DNA of 64,000 bases from RH2-MAG17b sp050745265 (GCA_050745265.1 JBOGKE010000078.1:38478-102477), one strand, 5' to 3'. Counted from the first letter of the stretch, positions 33,820 to 42,728 are shown. Translations and numbers: made by a program. The notes: generated from the letters alone by a model not told the origin.

Positions 33820-33869
33820 CGGCGGGTTTACCCCGCCTCGCAAAATGGCGACATAAAGCCGCCTCTACG
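33815..33869. repeat. Family F repeat, copy 2
   Basis: The left terminus TGTAGCGGCGGG supplies the stop codon of the TPR gene. The right terminus is GCCGCCTCTACGC. The interior includes AAAATGGCGACATAAAG, also seen in the copies at 36579 and 56809. Confidence 0.6.
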
Positions 33870-34051
33870 CGCTTACGAGCGGCGCTTTCGGCAAGAACGA
33901 GGGTGAGAGCTACCCCTGCGGCCCAATGGCCTCCCTCCGTAGCTCTCTCCCCGCTGCGCCCCCCCGACGCAGATTGCAATCCCGGTGGCCAGCGTTCGCA
34001 CCGCCGCCGGATAAAATCTAGACCACCCGCCAGGCGCTACCCGGGTTTGTC

Positions 34052-34954
34052 TCAGGCTGCCAACCGGCGGCGAACCTCGCGGGCTCCCGCGAGCATTCCC
34101 CCTCCAGCGAGCAGAAGCACCCAAGTGGCGCTCTCGGGCGTCGGGGCCGTGGGCGGCGGTGTATGCGGCGTCTCACATCGTCCGTTCACGTCCTTCTGAC
34201 CATTTGCGCAGCCAGTGACCGGCAACGCCGCGAATGCCGCCATGGGATTGAATCCACCCGGCGATCCACCCACGGTCACCGCTCCATCGCCATGAGGCGC
34301 CGTCATGTCTGCCAGCTGCAACGAACGAGCTCCCGGATGGTTGAAAGCTGAGAGCGCCGGCCTCCCGGCGGTGAATGCCTCCGTCTCGATCCGGGGACGC
34401 ACCGGGGTGTTCAGCGCGCTGCTGGCCGGTTCGTGCGCGTAAGTCGGCAAACGACGCGTTTGCGATACCCGATTGCCGCAACGCGCCCTCCCCACGTTTT
34501 CCCCATCTGTGATCAACGCCTCGCCTTGGCGCAGCTCCACTCGGTGGCTTGTCCAATAAACGTTGTCCCCGACGCGAAACGAGACGTAGGCATACTCCGC
34601 GTGGTTGAGCTTGATCACATGAAACTTCGCCGGGTTGAAATCGGCGTAGTGCGCCGCAACAACTGGATCCGTCTTTAACGCGTTCTCCAGTTCCGCGCGG
34701 CTGTGCACTCCTCCCGCCACGATGGAGAACGGATAGATCGGGTGCTCGCGGACCTGCGCCTGAGCGCCAGCCGAGAACTTCAGTCTCCAGGCGCCGCGCC
34801 ATCCGGCAGGCATCGTCCCCGCCGGAGTCCAATTTGGGCTGACCATTGCGATCGCCCCGACGATTCCCAAGACCAACGCACCGGCCGCGATCACCCAAAA
34901 GTTTCTCCCGCCAAAAAACGCGCTTCGTGGATAACGATGACGAATGCCGTGCAA
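34052..34954 (-). CDS. Membrane-anchored protein with PEP-CTERM-like C-terminal tail
   Basis: No enzymatic family is recognised. From TTG 34954 (AAGGGGG eight bases upstream) the 300-residue product has an N-terminal membrane helix (NFWVIAAGALVLGIVGAIAM) and a soluble domain (FHVIKLNHAEYAYVSFRVGD, VYWTSHRVELRQGEALITDG). A short Cys-containing segment (GCANGQKDVNGRC) precedes a C-terminal tail TPESATWVLLLAGGGMLAGA followed by REVRRR. That tail resembles a degenerate PEP-CTERM sorting signal (motif, hydrophobic helix, Arg cluster). A GTG at 35104 would add 50 residues without similarity to a structured domain. No exosortase gene is visible in this window. Confidence 0.55.
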   Translation of the reverse strand: MHGIRHRYPRSAFFGGRNFWVIAAGALVLGIVGAIAMVSPNWTPAGTMPAGWRGAWRLKFSAGAQAQVREHPIYPFSIVAGGVHSRAELENALKTDPVVAAHYADFNPAKFHVIKLNHAEYAYVSFRVGDNVYWTSHRVELRQGEALITDGENVGRARCGNRVSQTRRLPTYAHEPASSALNTPVRPRIETEAFTAGRPALSAFNHPGARSLQLADMTAPHGDGAVTVGGSPGGFNPMAAFAALPVTGCANGQKDVNGRCETPHTPPPTAPTPESATWVLLLAGGGMLAGAREVRRRLAA

Positions 34955-35389
34955 CGCTACACCCCCTTCGTTCTGCCGAACAGCGGCCCGAGCCGCGCTC
35001 TGTGGGTTACGTAAGAACCGCAGTGAAGCAATCAGTATTCCAAAGCGAGGAACGGCCGGCCTCAGATAAGGGAAATTCCCCGTGCACAAAAAGTTATACG
35101 TCACTAATCGACCGCGGTGCGGCGTAAGCGTATGCTAGACGCGAACATACTGGCCACTGCCGCCGCCCCGCGCCGACTCCGTGGAGGGCCGGGTCGGGCG
35201 AAAGAAAACGAATCGCCGATGGGCCGCCTAATTACCCCGAGTGTCTTTTCCGGGAGGAAGTTCGCGCAAAAGTGGGCGCGTATTGGCCAAAGTGTGAAAA
35301 TGATTTCTCTTCCGTGCCCGTGAGCGCTGAGCCAGAGATCGGGACATGCAAGGTTGTCGGCTTGGCTCGCGAATTGCTCGGCTGTACTC

Positions 35390-35654
35390 GTGTCCTGAGT
35401 TAGAAGTTGGCTACGCAATTCGTCTTGAGCGAAGCGCCGTTCCTAAGCCCCGTCAGGGGCGCAAGAGCTTAGCCCCGGGGCAAGGATGACACCGCACACC
35501 TTTTGCTCCCACCTCTCGCCCTGCGCGTGCGCCGGTCGAGAGGTGGGGCGCAAGGGATAACAAAGCTCCGCTCACCCACGGATTACGCCGCGGGCCAACG
35601 TCTTTCGCCCGCTCCGCGGGCTGGGTTTGCCGACGAATCGCTGACTCAGGACAC
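35390..35654. repeat. Repeat block (decayed family B) bounded by an 11-base inverted repeat
   Basis: The gap 34955-35802 contains no convincing gene. Within it GTGTCCTGAGT (35390-35400) and ACTCAGGACAC (35644-35654) are perfect inverted repeats. Between them lie degenerate B modules in order: GCCCCGTCAGGGGC, TTAGCCCCGGGGCAAGGATG, a GC hairpin (CCACCTCTCGCC ... GGTCGAGAGGTGGGGC), CCACGGATTACGCCGCGGG and CCCGCTCCGCGGGC. Confidence 0.6.
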
Positions 35655-35802
35655 TAGCTGGGGAACGTCTGGTCCGCTCTCGCAGTATGCCGGAGCGCGG
35701 TCGAAGGCTCCGGCAGCGCCGGCGAGTCAGGCGGCAATTCGTTGACTTTCCAACGAGCCTTGTGATAACAAAGCAGCAGCGCAGACGGCAAGGGGCACAT
35801 TA

Positions 35803-36285
35803 ATGGATGTCGAGAATCACCAGCTCGCGTGGGACCTGCTGAAGGAAGCCTACCAATACCAGATGGGCGGCGAATATGAGGTGGCTGTGGAGTTGTACAA
35901 GCGGTCGCTTGACCTCCACCCCACCGCCGAGGCGTATACGTTTCTCGGATGGACTTACCACTTCCAGGGTAAAGACGACGAAGCGATTGAAGAATGTAAG
36001 AAGGCCATTCAGATCGATCCCGAATTTGGAAACCCCTATAACGACATTGGATCTTACCTGATCGAGCGCGGGAAGTACGATGAAGCGTTGCCGTGGCTCG
36101 AACGAGCGCTCCAGTCGCGCCGCTACGATGCATACCATTATCCCCACTACAACCTCGGCCGCGCCTTCGTCGCCAAAGAAATGTACGGCCAGGCGCGGCG
36201 GCACTTCGAGGCCGCGGTTCGGGCATGCCCTGATTACCGGCCCGCGCACCAGGCGCTCGACAAAATCCGCAGGAGGATCCAGTAG
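35803..36285 (+). CDS. Small TPR protein
   Basis: The 160-residue cytosolic protein is made almost wholly of four TPR units: GEYEVAVELYKRSLDLHPTA, KDDEAIEECKKAIQIDPEFG, GKYDEALPWLERALQ and EMYGQARRHFEAAVRACPDY. No signal peptide is present. It probably binds a partner protein; none is suggested by neighbours. It is flanked by long gaps and looks like a single-gene unit. Confidence 0.8.
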   Translation: MDVENHQLAWDLLKEAYQYQMGGEYEVAVELYKRSLDLHPTAEAYTFLGWTYHFQGKDDEAIEECKKAIQIDPEFGNPYNDIGSYLIERGKYDEALPWLERALQSRRYDAYHYPHYNLGRAFVAKEMYGQARRHFEAAVRACPDYRPAHQALDKIRRRIQ

Positions 36286-36324
36286 TTTGCCGCTCAAAAA
36301 TATCTGCCTCATCCGTCTCGCGCG

Positions 36325-36348
36325 CCTCAGCCCCCTGTGCGGCTGAGG
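36325..36348. terminator. Hairpin downstream of the small TPR gene
   Basis: CCTCAGCC (36325-36332) and GGCTGAGG (36341-36348) form a perfect 8-base stem with an 8-base loop, 40 bases after the TPR stop. No T-run follows, so termination is only suggested. The rest of 36286-36717 shows no gene. Confidence 0.4.
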
Positions 36349-36578
36349 GTACAATAGCTTCTGCTTCCGATGCGGGAGTGTGCGCGGGAAATTCGCGCCG
36401 AATATAAAAAGTCGCGGAACGAAGCCTATTCGTCGTTTAGAATCATCAACATTAGCGATCTCTAATGCCGCCCAGACCCGGCCAAGCTCTCACCCGGTGC
36501 GCGTGCGGCGCAGACGGGGCGCGCGAGGGATTGTCTTGGTCGTCTCGTCTGTCTCCACGCTCTCCTACTTTCGGCCGC

Positions 36579-36614
36579 GTAGAGGCGGCTTTACGCCGCC
36601 ATTTTGCGCGGCGG
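36579..36614. repeat. Family F fragment, copy 3
   Basis: GTAGAGGCGGCTTTACGCCG followed by CCATTTTGCGCGGCGG matches one arm of the family F repeat. It lies about 100 bases before the hydrogenase gene. Confidence 0.5.
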
Positions 36615-36717
36615 GGTCAACCGGCCGCCACGAACGCCGCCGAAACTCAGGCATGAGCGGTTAATTCGCGGCAGGATTCCCATTCCTCGGCTAAAATGGC
36701 GTGAGGAGCTTAATCCG

Positions 36718-37746
36718 ATGAAACAGCCCCAGAGCCGCCCCAACGCCGCCCCTCCGGTCGCGTCCTCCGAGATGGACATCCTCTGGATCACCGCCGGATT
36801 GGGCTGCGACGGGGACACCATCTCGATGACGGCGGCCACTCAGCCGAGCATCGAGGACATTCTGTCGGGCGCGATGCCCTGGATTCCCAAAGTCCGTCTT
36901 CATAACCCTGTGCTTGCCTACGAGGTGGGCGACGACTTCATGAAATCGTTTCACCTGGCCGCAGAGGGGAAACTCGCTCCGTTCATCCTGGTGGTCGAAG
37001 GATCGATTCCCAACGAGAAGAACAAGAAGGAGGGTTACTGGGCAGGGTTCGGTACGCACCCGGTGACCGGGCAGCCCATTACCACCTGCGAGTGGATCGA
37101 CCGGCTTGCTCCGAACGCATGGGCCGTGCTCGCGGCGGGAACATGCGCGGCTTACGGCGGAATCCATGCGATGGCGGGAAATCCGACGGCTTGCATGGGA
37201 TTGCCGGACTACCTCGGCTGGCAGTGGAGATCGCAGGCAGACATTCCGATCGTGTGCGTGCCGGGTTGTCCGGTCGAGCCTGATAATTTCACCGAGACGC
37301 TGCTCTATCTGCTCCACATGGCTTCGGGGCGCGCGCCTGCAATCCCGCTCGACGAGGCTCTTCGTCCTACTTGGCTTTTCGGCGAGACCGTGCACGAGGG
37401 ATGCGATCGGGGCGGCTACTACGAGCAAGGCGAGTTCGCCGAAGCTTATGGTGACCGGCGGTGTATTGTGAAGCTCGGCTGTTGGGGTCCAGTGGTTCAG
37501 TGCAACGTAGGCAAGCGCGGCTGGATGGCTGGGATTGGCGGCTGCCCGAATGTGGGAGGAATCTGCATCGGCTGCACGATGCCAGGGTTTCCGGACAAGT
37601 TCATGCCCTTTATGGACCAGCCGCCCGGCTCGCTGCTCTCTTCTCACGCGGTCTCGACCTACGGGAGGGCAATTCGGGCTTTGCGCAGGTTCACCCAAAG
37701 CTCTCTCAACGAGGAACCCGCGTGGCGGCGGCCGGAGCCGCAATAG
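36718..37746 (+). CDS. [NiFe]-hydrogenase small subunit, group 1h-like, without a large subunit nearby
   Basis: The 342-residue protein carries the cysteine motifs for three iron-sulfur clusters: TAGLGCDGDT, AAGTCAAYGGI, VPGCPVEPDNF, EGCDRGGYYEQGEF, KLGCWGPVVQCNVGKRGW, and GGCPNVGGICIGCTMPGF. The wording of these motifs is that of the high-affinity actinobacterial/acidobacterial group 1h (Hhy) hydrogenases that oxidise atmospheric H2. GAGGAG lies nine bases before ATG 36718. The partner large subunit, which holds the NiFe site and normally follows directly, is absent. A family C repeat and an unrelated small gene come next. Confidence 0.85.
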   Translation: MKQPQSRPNAAPPVASSEMDILWITAGLGCDGDTISMTAATQPSIEDILSGAMPWIPKVRLHNPVLAYEVGDDFMKSFHLAAEGKLAPFILVVEGSIPNEKNKKEGYWAGFGTHPVTGQPITTCEWIDRLAPNAWAVLAAGTCAAYGGIHAMAGNPTACMGLPDYLGWQWRSQADIPIVCVPGCPVEPDNFTETLLYLLHMASGRAPAIPLDEALRPTWLFGETVHEGCDRGGYYEQGEFAEAYGDRRCIVKLGCWGPVVQCNVGKRGWMAGIGGCPNVGGICIGCTMPGFPDKFMPFMDQPPGSLLSSHAVSTYGRAIRALRRFTQSSLNEEPAWRRPEPQ

Positions 37747-37864
37747 TAAGATAAACGGCAGAACGCGTCGCGCCGGTCGGGAACGCTAGTACTCAGTTGT
37801 GTCAGTTAGCGTACGTATGATCGGGCTCCTCACGCGCATTCTTGCTTGTCGATTCGGTTGCCTC

Positions 37865-37992
37865 GTATCAGGGCACGACTTCAGTCGTGCCGCACGCAAG
37901 CGTGTGAACGGCTGGGCTTTAGCCCTGTCAGCGGCTAAAGCCGGTCTCCTTAACGGAATTATTTTGGCACGACTAAAGTCGTGCCCTGATAC
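37865..37992. mobile_element. Family C element copy 1 (complete, 128 bp, MITE-like)
   Basis: The 27-base ends (37865-37891 and 37966-37992) are inverted repeats matching at 26 of 27 positions. They start GTATCAGGGCACGACTT, and each end is itself a palindrome (GGCACGACTTCAGTCGTGCC). The interior holds GGGCTTTAGCCC and CAGCGGCTAAAGCCGG. It follows the hydrogenase gene by 118 bases. No coding capacity is seen. Confidence 0.8.
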
Positions 37993-38034
37993 AAATCAAA
38001 GGCACGCTGATTAAAGCAACGAAGTACTAAGTTT

Positions 38035-38172
38035 TCACCCCTTCTTGTGCTTGAAATATTCAACCTGCTGCAAACGCTTCTTGGCTGCTTCCTTCGTTTT
38101 GTAGGGTCCGCCCAAGTTCTTGCCGGTTTTTTCCGAAAGCACTTTATACCCGCCCTTAACTTTTTTGATCAT
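38035..38172 (-). CDS. Small basic hypothetical protein, 45 residues
   Basis: The peptide begins MIKKVKGGYKVLSEKTGKNL and continues GGPYKTKEAAKKRLQQVEYF, ending KHKKG. It is rich in lysine. The pattern 'KKVKGGYKVxSE-xGKxLGxPYKTKxEAxKRLxQVExFK' is one I recall from small uncharacterised proteins in several phyla, so it is probably a real gene. A GAGGTG site lies upstream. Nucleic-acid binding is possible from the charge, but unproven. Confidence 0.7.
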   Translation of the reverse strand: MIKKVKGGYKVLSEKTGKNLGGPYKTKEAAKKRLQQVEYFKHKKG

Positions 38173-38214
38173 GTGGCCTGCACCTCATCCTGTCGTAGTT
38201 TCCCTCCGCGAATT

Positions 38215-39204
38215 TCAGCGCCGCTTACAAAACACAGCGCAGCACGCCGCTCCTGCAAGCGCGGCGCCGGCAATCCACTTCCGGTGCGAGGTTCCCCAGA
38301 ACTGGACGCTCGACGGGCGCGCGGAGTCGCCGAAAATGCCGTGCGCGCCGTGATCGCCTGCCACAGGTTCGAACAGATTGGCAGGGCGGTCCGCGCGGAC
38401 GGCCTGATCCGTCTGCTGCGCATCGTAGCCCATCTCGGCCAAACGCCGGTCGAGAAGACCGGGAAACAGTTTATTGCCCACAATCGCTTCCACCGTGGAT
38501 TTTCCAACGTAGACTTCGCGCCGCCGGTGGTGGGCCGCCCAGACGATGGCCTGCGCCGCCACCTCCGGCTGATAGATTGGCGGAACCGGCTGCGGGTGGC
38601 GTGGCAACTTCGTCTTGCACCAGCCGAACTGGGGAGTATTGAGCGCGGGCATCTGGACCATTGTCAAATGAATTCCGCTCTTTTCGTGCAGCAACTCGCA
38701 GCGAACCGAATCCGTGAATCCGCGAATTGCATGCTTCGCGCCGCAGTAAGGCGCCTGCAGCGGAATGGATCGATAGGCGAGCGCGGAGCCGACTTGGACG
38801 ACACAGCCGCGGTTGCGGGGTCGCATGCGCTTGAGCGCAGCCATGGTGCCGAACACCGCACCCAGGTACGTGACCTCCGTGGCGCGCCGGAACTCGTCGG
38901 CCGTAATTTCGTGAAAGGGTGAAAACACCGTCGTCATGGCGTTGTTCACCCAGATGTCGATGGGGCCGAACTGTTTCTCAACCTCCGCTGCGGCCCTTTC
39001 CACTTCCTCGGGGCGGGCGACGTCGGTGGGGAGCGGCAGCGCCGATCCGCCGGCCGCCTCAACGTCCATCCGCGCGCCTTCGAGTCCATCGCGCCCGCGG
39101 GCAAGCAGGCCGATCCGGGCGCCGCTGCGCGCAAACGCCTGGGCGGTGGCGCGCCCCACGCCCGCTGACGCGCCGGTGATCACAACCACTTCTGCTTGTT
39201 TCAA
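38215..39204 (-). CDS. Short-chain dehydrogenase/reductase with C-terminal hydrophobic tail
   Basis: The 329-residue protein has the classical SDR cofactor loop TGASAGVG (10-17), the NNAMT motif, the catalytic serine region (VQVGSALAYRSIP) and YCGAK. It therefore reduces or oxidises a small substrate with NAD(P). The substrate is not evident. Residues after about 300 form a hydrophobic end (WIAGAALAGAACCAVF) that may touch the membrane. The start is TTG 39204 with a weak ribosome site. It lies in a minus-strand run with the PPC and FAD genes. Confidence 0.87.
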   Translation of the reverse strand: MKQAEVVVITGASAGVGRATAQAFARSGARIGLLARGRDGLEGARMDVEAAGGSALPLPTDVARPEEVERAAAEVEKQFGPIDIWVNNAMTTVFSPFHEITADEFRRATEVTYLGAVFGTMAALKRMRPRNRGCVVQVGSALAYRSIPLQAPYCGAKHAIRGFTDSVRCELLHEKSGIHLTMVQMPALNTPQFGWCKTKLPRHPQPVPPIYQPEVAAQAIVWAAHHRRREVYVGKSTVEAIVGNKLFPGLLDRRLAEMGYDAQQTDQAVRADRPANLFEPVAGDHGAHGIFGDSARPSSVQFWGTSHRKWIAGAALAGAACCAVFCKRR

Positions 39205-39231
39205 CGCAGTAATACTCTCTCTCCGGGACGG

Positions 39232-39663
39232 CTAGAGTTGAATCAGCGCCAGCCCGGCGGATTGATCGAATACGCGGCGCAGGTGTTCCGGCGACTCCTT
39301 CACCAACAATTCGAGCGTCGGCCGCACGATGCCCTTGATCAGGTGCCCGCCCAGCGCCGCGCCGTCTGAAGTTCCGACGATCACGTGCGCGTGGACCTTC
39401 GGCTCACCATTTTCAAGAGCGATGTCGCCCGATAGCGAGAGCACTTCCACCTGCTTGCTCACCGGAATTTTCTTGTAGTCTTTTTTTTCAAGATCGAAGT
39501 AGCCAAGCACCGCTTCGGCGAATCCGCCGATGCCTGTGATCTGGCAGGCGCCGAGTTTCTGCTCTTTGGCGAACTCGAGAAGTCCCGAGGACACTTCATC
39601 GCCCTCGTCGAAAATGAGCGCGTAGGTCTTCTCCGGTCCGGGATTAAGCAATTTGGATTTCAC
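39232..39663 (-). CDS. PPC/DUF296-domain protein
   Basis: The 143-residue product matches the plant-and-prokaryote-conserved domain, with KTYALIFDEGDEVSSGLLEF, ACQITGIGGFAEAVLGYFD, KVHAHVIVGTSDGAALGGHL and RPTLELLV. In plants this domain sits next to AT-hooks. Stand-alone bacterial members are trimeric and of unknown function. The GTG start overlaps the stop of the upstream FAD/Fe-S gene (GTGA) and has GAGGAG six bases upstream, so translation is coupled. Confidence 0.85.
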   Translation of the reverse strand: MKSKLLNPGPEKTYALIFDEGDEVSSGLLEFAKEQKLGACQITGIGGFAEAVLGYFDLEKKDYKKIPVSKQVEVLSLSGDIALENGEPKVHAHVIVGTSDGAALGGHLIKGIVRPTLELLVKESPEHLRRVFDQSAGLALIQL

Positions 39664-42600
39664 GATCGCCTCCTCGTCAGAGCCCAGATGAGCGCCCCGG
39701 CGCCCAGTGCTGCGCCACCCGCCAGAAGCGCCACCTCCGCAGGACTGCACGTTTCGCGCTCATCTTCAGAGGCTGATTCGGCGTGATCGTCCTCGGGGTG
39801 CAGTCCCATTTGAATCACCTGCGCGAGATGAAGCGCCTTGCGATCCGTGGTTTGCGAGATCTGTTCGCGGCAACTGAAGCCGTTCGCGATGATCAAGGTT
39901 TCAGGATCGGCCTGCCGCACGGCCGGAAGCAGCGCGCGTTCTCCAACCTTCATTGAAATATCGTAGTGCTCTTTCTCAAAACCAAAGCCGCCTGCCATGC
40001 CGCAGCAGCCGGAGTCCAGCAGCTTGTAATCGAGTCCAATCTTCTTGAGGATGGCTTCTTCCGCGTCCATTTTCATCACCGCTTTATGGTGGCAATGGCC
40101 ATGGACGAGCGCCTTGCGCCCAAGGCGGGGCGGTTGATAATTCTCGGCGTGTTTCTCGAGGAATTCGCTGAGGAGGAATGTCTGCTTCGACAGGCGCTGG
40201 GCGTCCTCGTCCCTGGGAAACAGGTTCATGAGCTCATCGCGAAAGACGGCCGCGCAGCTCGGCTCGAGAACGACAATGGGAACGCCTTCGCGAATCGGCT
40301 TTCGCAGCGTGTCGATGTTGCGCTCAATCAGGCGCTGAGCGCCATCTAGCAAGCCGTAGTCGTAGAGCGGACGCCCGCAACAAAGCGCCTGACGAGGCAC
40401 GCGGACGCGGAAGCCCGCCGACTCTAGCACCTCGACAGCAGCTTCCGCCGTGCGCGGATGAAAATAGTTGTTGAACGTGTCAGCCCAGAGGATGACCTGC
40501 GGCTTCCCATCATCGCGCACCGTGTATCCGTTTCCATTGCGCGAGCCCCGATGCTTCTCGAACCAGGTCCGAAACGGCTCGCTCGCGAAGGGCGGCATTT
40601 TACGGTGCTGCGAGATGCCGGCGGCAAACTTTGCGAGGGAGCCGAGAACAGGCGCTTCAGCGAAGAAGTTGGCGAGGCGAGGCGCGTGCTGGGCGAGTTC
40701 GGCCCAGCGGTGGATATAGCCGATCGCGTAGGCGTGACGCGGGCGCAGCCGCCCCGCGTAATAATGGGACAAGAACTCAGCCTTGTAAGTGGCCATGTCC
40801 ACGTTCACCGGGCAATCGCCTTTGCAGCCCTTGCAGGAGAGGCAAAGGTCGAGCGCCTCGTGAACAGATTCTTCCTGCCATCCGCCGTGAATCACTTCGC
40901 CCCGCAGCATCTCGAACAGCAGGCGGGACCTGCCGCGCGTGGAATGCTGCTCTTCGTGCGTCACCATGTAGCTCGGGCACATCGTGCCGCCGCCTTCGCG
41001 CCGGCAGTTTCCGATCCCCACGCAGCGCAGCGCAGCCCGCGAGACGTTCCACGAATCGTCGGGGAACTTGAAATAGGTCTCGGGATGCCGAGGCTGATAG
41101 TCTTCACCGAGCCGCAGGTTTTCGTCCCGGCGGTATGGGTCAACGATCTTGCCCGGGTTCATTTTCCATTCCGGGTCCCAGAGGCGCTTGAATTCGCGGA
41201 AGGCGTTGACCAGCTCGTCGCCAAACATGATCCGCAGGAGCTCGCCGCGCGACTGGCCGTCGCCGTGTTCGCCGGAAAGCGAGCCCCCGAAGCGGACCAC
41301 CAGCTCGGCGGCTTCCTGAGTGAACGCACGATACTTTTCGATCCCGGGGCGGCTCTCGAGATCGAAATCGATCCGCGTGTGGACGCAGCCCTGGCCAAAA
41401 TGGCCGTACAGATCGCAGCCGTACTGGTACTTGTCGAGGAGCTTCCGGAAACTGCGCAGATAGTCGCCAAGCTTCTCCGGCGGCACGGCGGAATCCTCCC
41501 AGCCTTCCCAGGTGTCTGGAGCGGCAGGAACCCACGCCGTCGAGCCCAGCCCCGATTCGCGAAGCTCCTTGAGCCGCTCTTCCTCCTTCTTATCGTCGTA
41601 GAGCCTCATCTCCGGCGGATTGCTGAGCTTCTTCAGCCCGTCCATCGCCTTGCGGGCGTGCGCGTGCGACTCCTCGCGCGTCTTGCCCCCGAACTCCACC
41701 ACCAGCCACCCTTGTCCTTTCGGCAGCAACTGGAGGTCATTCGTCGCCTTGTGCTTTTTCTTGATGTCGTCAATGAGGCGATCATCGAGTCCCTCGAGGC
41801 CGACGGGGCCGTAGGCGAGGACCTCGGTCACGTGATCTCCGGCGCTGTAGACGTCGGGATAACCAAGGACCAGGAGGGAACGCGCAGGCGGGCTATCCAT
41901 CAGGCGCGCCGTCGCTTCGAGCACCACAACGCAAGTGCCTTCGCTTCCCACCAGCGCCTGCGCAACATGAAATCCCTTTTCCGGCAGCAAGGAGTCCAGG
42001 TTGTACCCGGACACGCGCCGCGGAATGTTGGGGAATCGTTGGCGAATCAGGCCGGCATACCGATCCCGCAGCGCTTTAAGCCCGCCATAGATCTCTCCGC
42101 GCCGGCCGCCCGCGCGGATGATGCTCTCCAGCTCCTGTTCGCTGGTTGCGCCGGCTTCGAATTCCAAACCGTCGTAGGTGAGAATCCGCATGCTCTCGAT
42201 GTTGTCTACGGTCTTGCCGCCCATCACGGAATGGACCCCGCAGGAGTTGTTGCCGATCATCCCTCCGAGCGTGCAGTGCGTGTGAGTCGAAGGATCGGGA
42301 GCAAACGTCAGGTGATGTTTTTCGGCGGCGTCGCGCAGATCGTCGAGCACCACACCCGGCTCGACGCGAGCGCACTTGCTCGCCGGATCAAGACTGAGGA
42401 TGCCGCGCAGGTACTTCGAGACGTCAATAATCACAGCGACGTTGCAAGTTTGCCCGGCGAGGCTGGTGCCGCCTCCCCGCGTCAGGATGGGCGCTCCAAA
42501 TTGGCGGCAGATGGCAACCGTCTCACGAAGATCCTGAGTGGTTCGCGGGATGACGACGCCGATGGGCGTCTGCCGGTAGTTGCCGGCCGCGGTCGCATAA

Positions 42601-42728
42601 AGCGCGCGGCTTCCCGGATCGAAACGGATTTCGCCGCGAATCGCGGCGCGCAGTTTCGATTCGAGCCCTTGCTCATCGATCTCGGTGGCTCGGGTTTCGC
42701 CACCTTCGACCTTGGAAATAATCCGCAT
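39660..42728 (-). CDS. FAD-linked oxidase fused to Fe-S / CCG domain (GlcD-GlcF-like, D-2-hydroxyacid dehydrogenase type)
   Basis: The 1022-residue fusion has a PCMH-type FAD-binding domain (about 40-270, with TRGGGTSLAGQTCNVAVIID and GGMIGNNSCGVHSVMGG). A FAD-oxidase C domain follows (to about 540, with YGHFGQGCVHTRIDF and GSLSGEHGDGQSRGEL). Next come a 4Fe-4S ferredoxin region (CVGIGNCRREGGGTMCPS; CLSCKGCKGDCPVNVDMATY) and two CCG half-domains (ALCCGRPLYDYG; SGCCGMAGGFGFE). It should oxidise D-lactate or another D-2-hydroxyacid and pass electrons to the membrane. A C-terminal helix (ALLAGGAALGAGALIWALTR) may anchor it. Confidence 0.9.
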   Translation of the reverse strand: MRIISKVEGGETRATEIDEQGLESKLRAAIRGEIRFDPGSRALYATAAGNYRQTPIGVVIPRTTQDLRETVAICRQFGAPILTRGGGTSLAGQTCNVAVIIDVSKYLRGILSLDPASKCARVEPGVVLDDLRDAAEKHHLTFAPDPSTHTHCTLGGMIGNNSCGVHSVMGGKTVDNIESMRILTYDGLEFEAGATSEQELESIIRAGGRRGEIYGGLKALRDRYAGLIRQRFPNIPRRVSGYNLDSLLPEKGFHVAQALVGSEGTCVVVLEATARLMDSPPARSLLVLGYPDVYSAGDHVTEVLAYGPVGLEGLDDRLIDDIKKKHKATNDLQLLPKGQGWLVVEFGGKTREESHAHARKAMDGLKKLSNPPEMRLYDDKKEEERLKELRESGLGSTAWVPAAPDTWEGWEDSAVPPEKLGDYLRSFRKLLDKYQYGCDLYGHFGQGCVHTRIDFDLESRPGIEKYRAFTQEAAELVVRFGGSLSGEHGDGQSRGELLRIMFGDELVNAFREFKRLWDPEWKMNPGKIVDPYRRDENLRLGEDYQPRHPETYFKFPDDSWNVSRAALRCVGIGNCRREGGGTMCPSYMVTHEEQHSTRGRSRLLFEMLRGEVIHGGWQEESVHEALDLCLSCKGCKGDCPVNVDMATYKAEFLSHYYAGRLRPRHAYAIGYIHRWAELAQHAPRLANFFAEAPVLGSLAKFAAGISQHRKMPPFASEPFRTWFEKHRGSRNGNGYTVRDDGKPQVILWADTFNNYFHPRTAEAAVEVLESAGFRVRVPRQALCCGRPLYDYGLLDGAQRLIERNIDTLRKPIREGVPIVVLEPSCAAVFRDELMNLFPRDEDAQRLSKQTFLLSEFLEKHAENYQPPRLGRKALVHGHCHHKAVMKMDAEEAILKKIGLDYKLLDSGCCGMAGGFGFEKEHYDISMKVGERALLPAVRQADPETLIIANGFSCREQISQTTDRKALHLAQVIQMGLHPEDDHAESASEDERETCSPAEVALLAGGAALGAGALIWALTRRRS

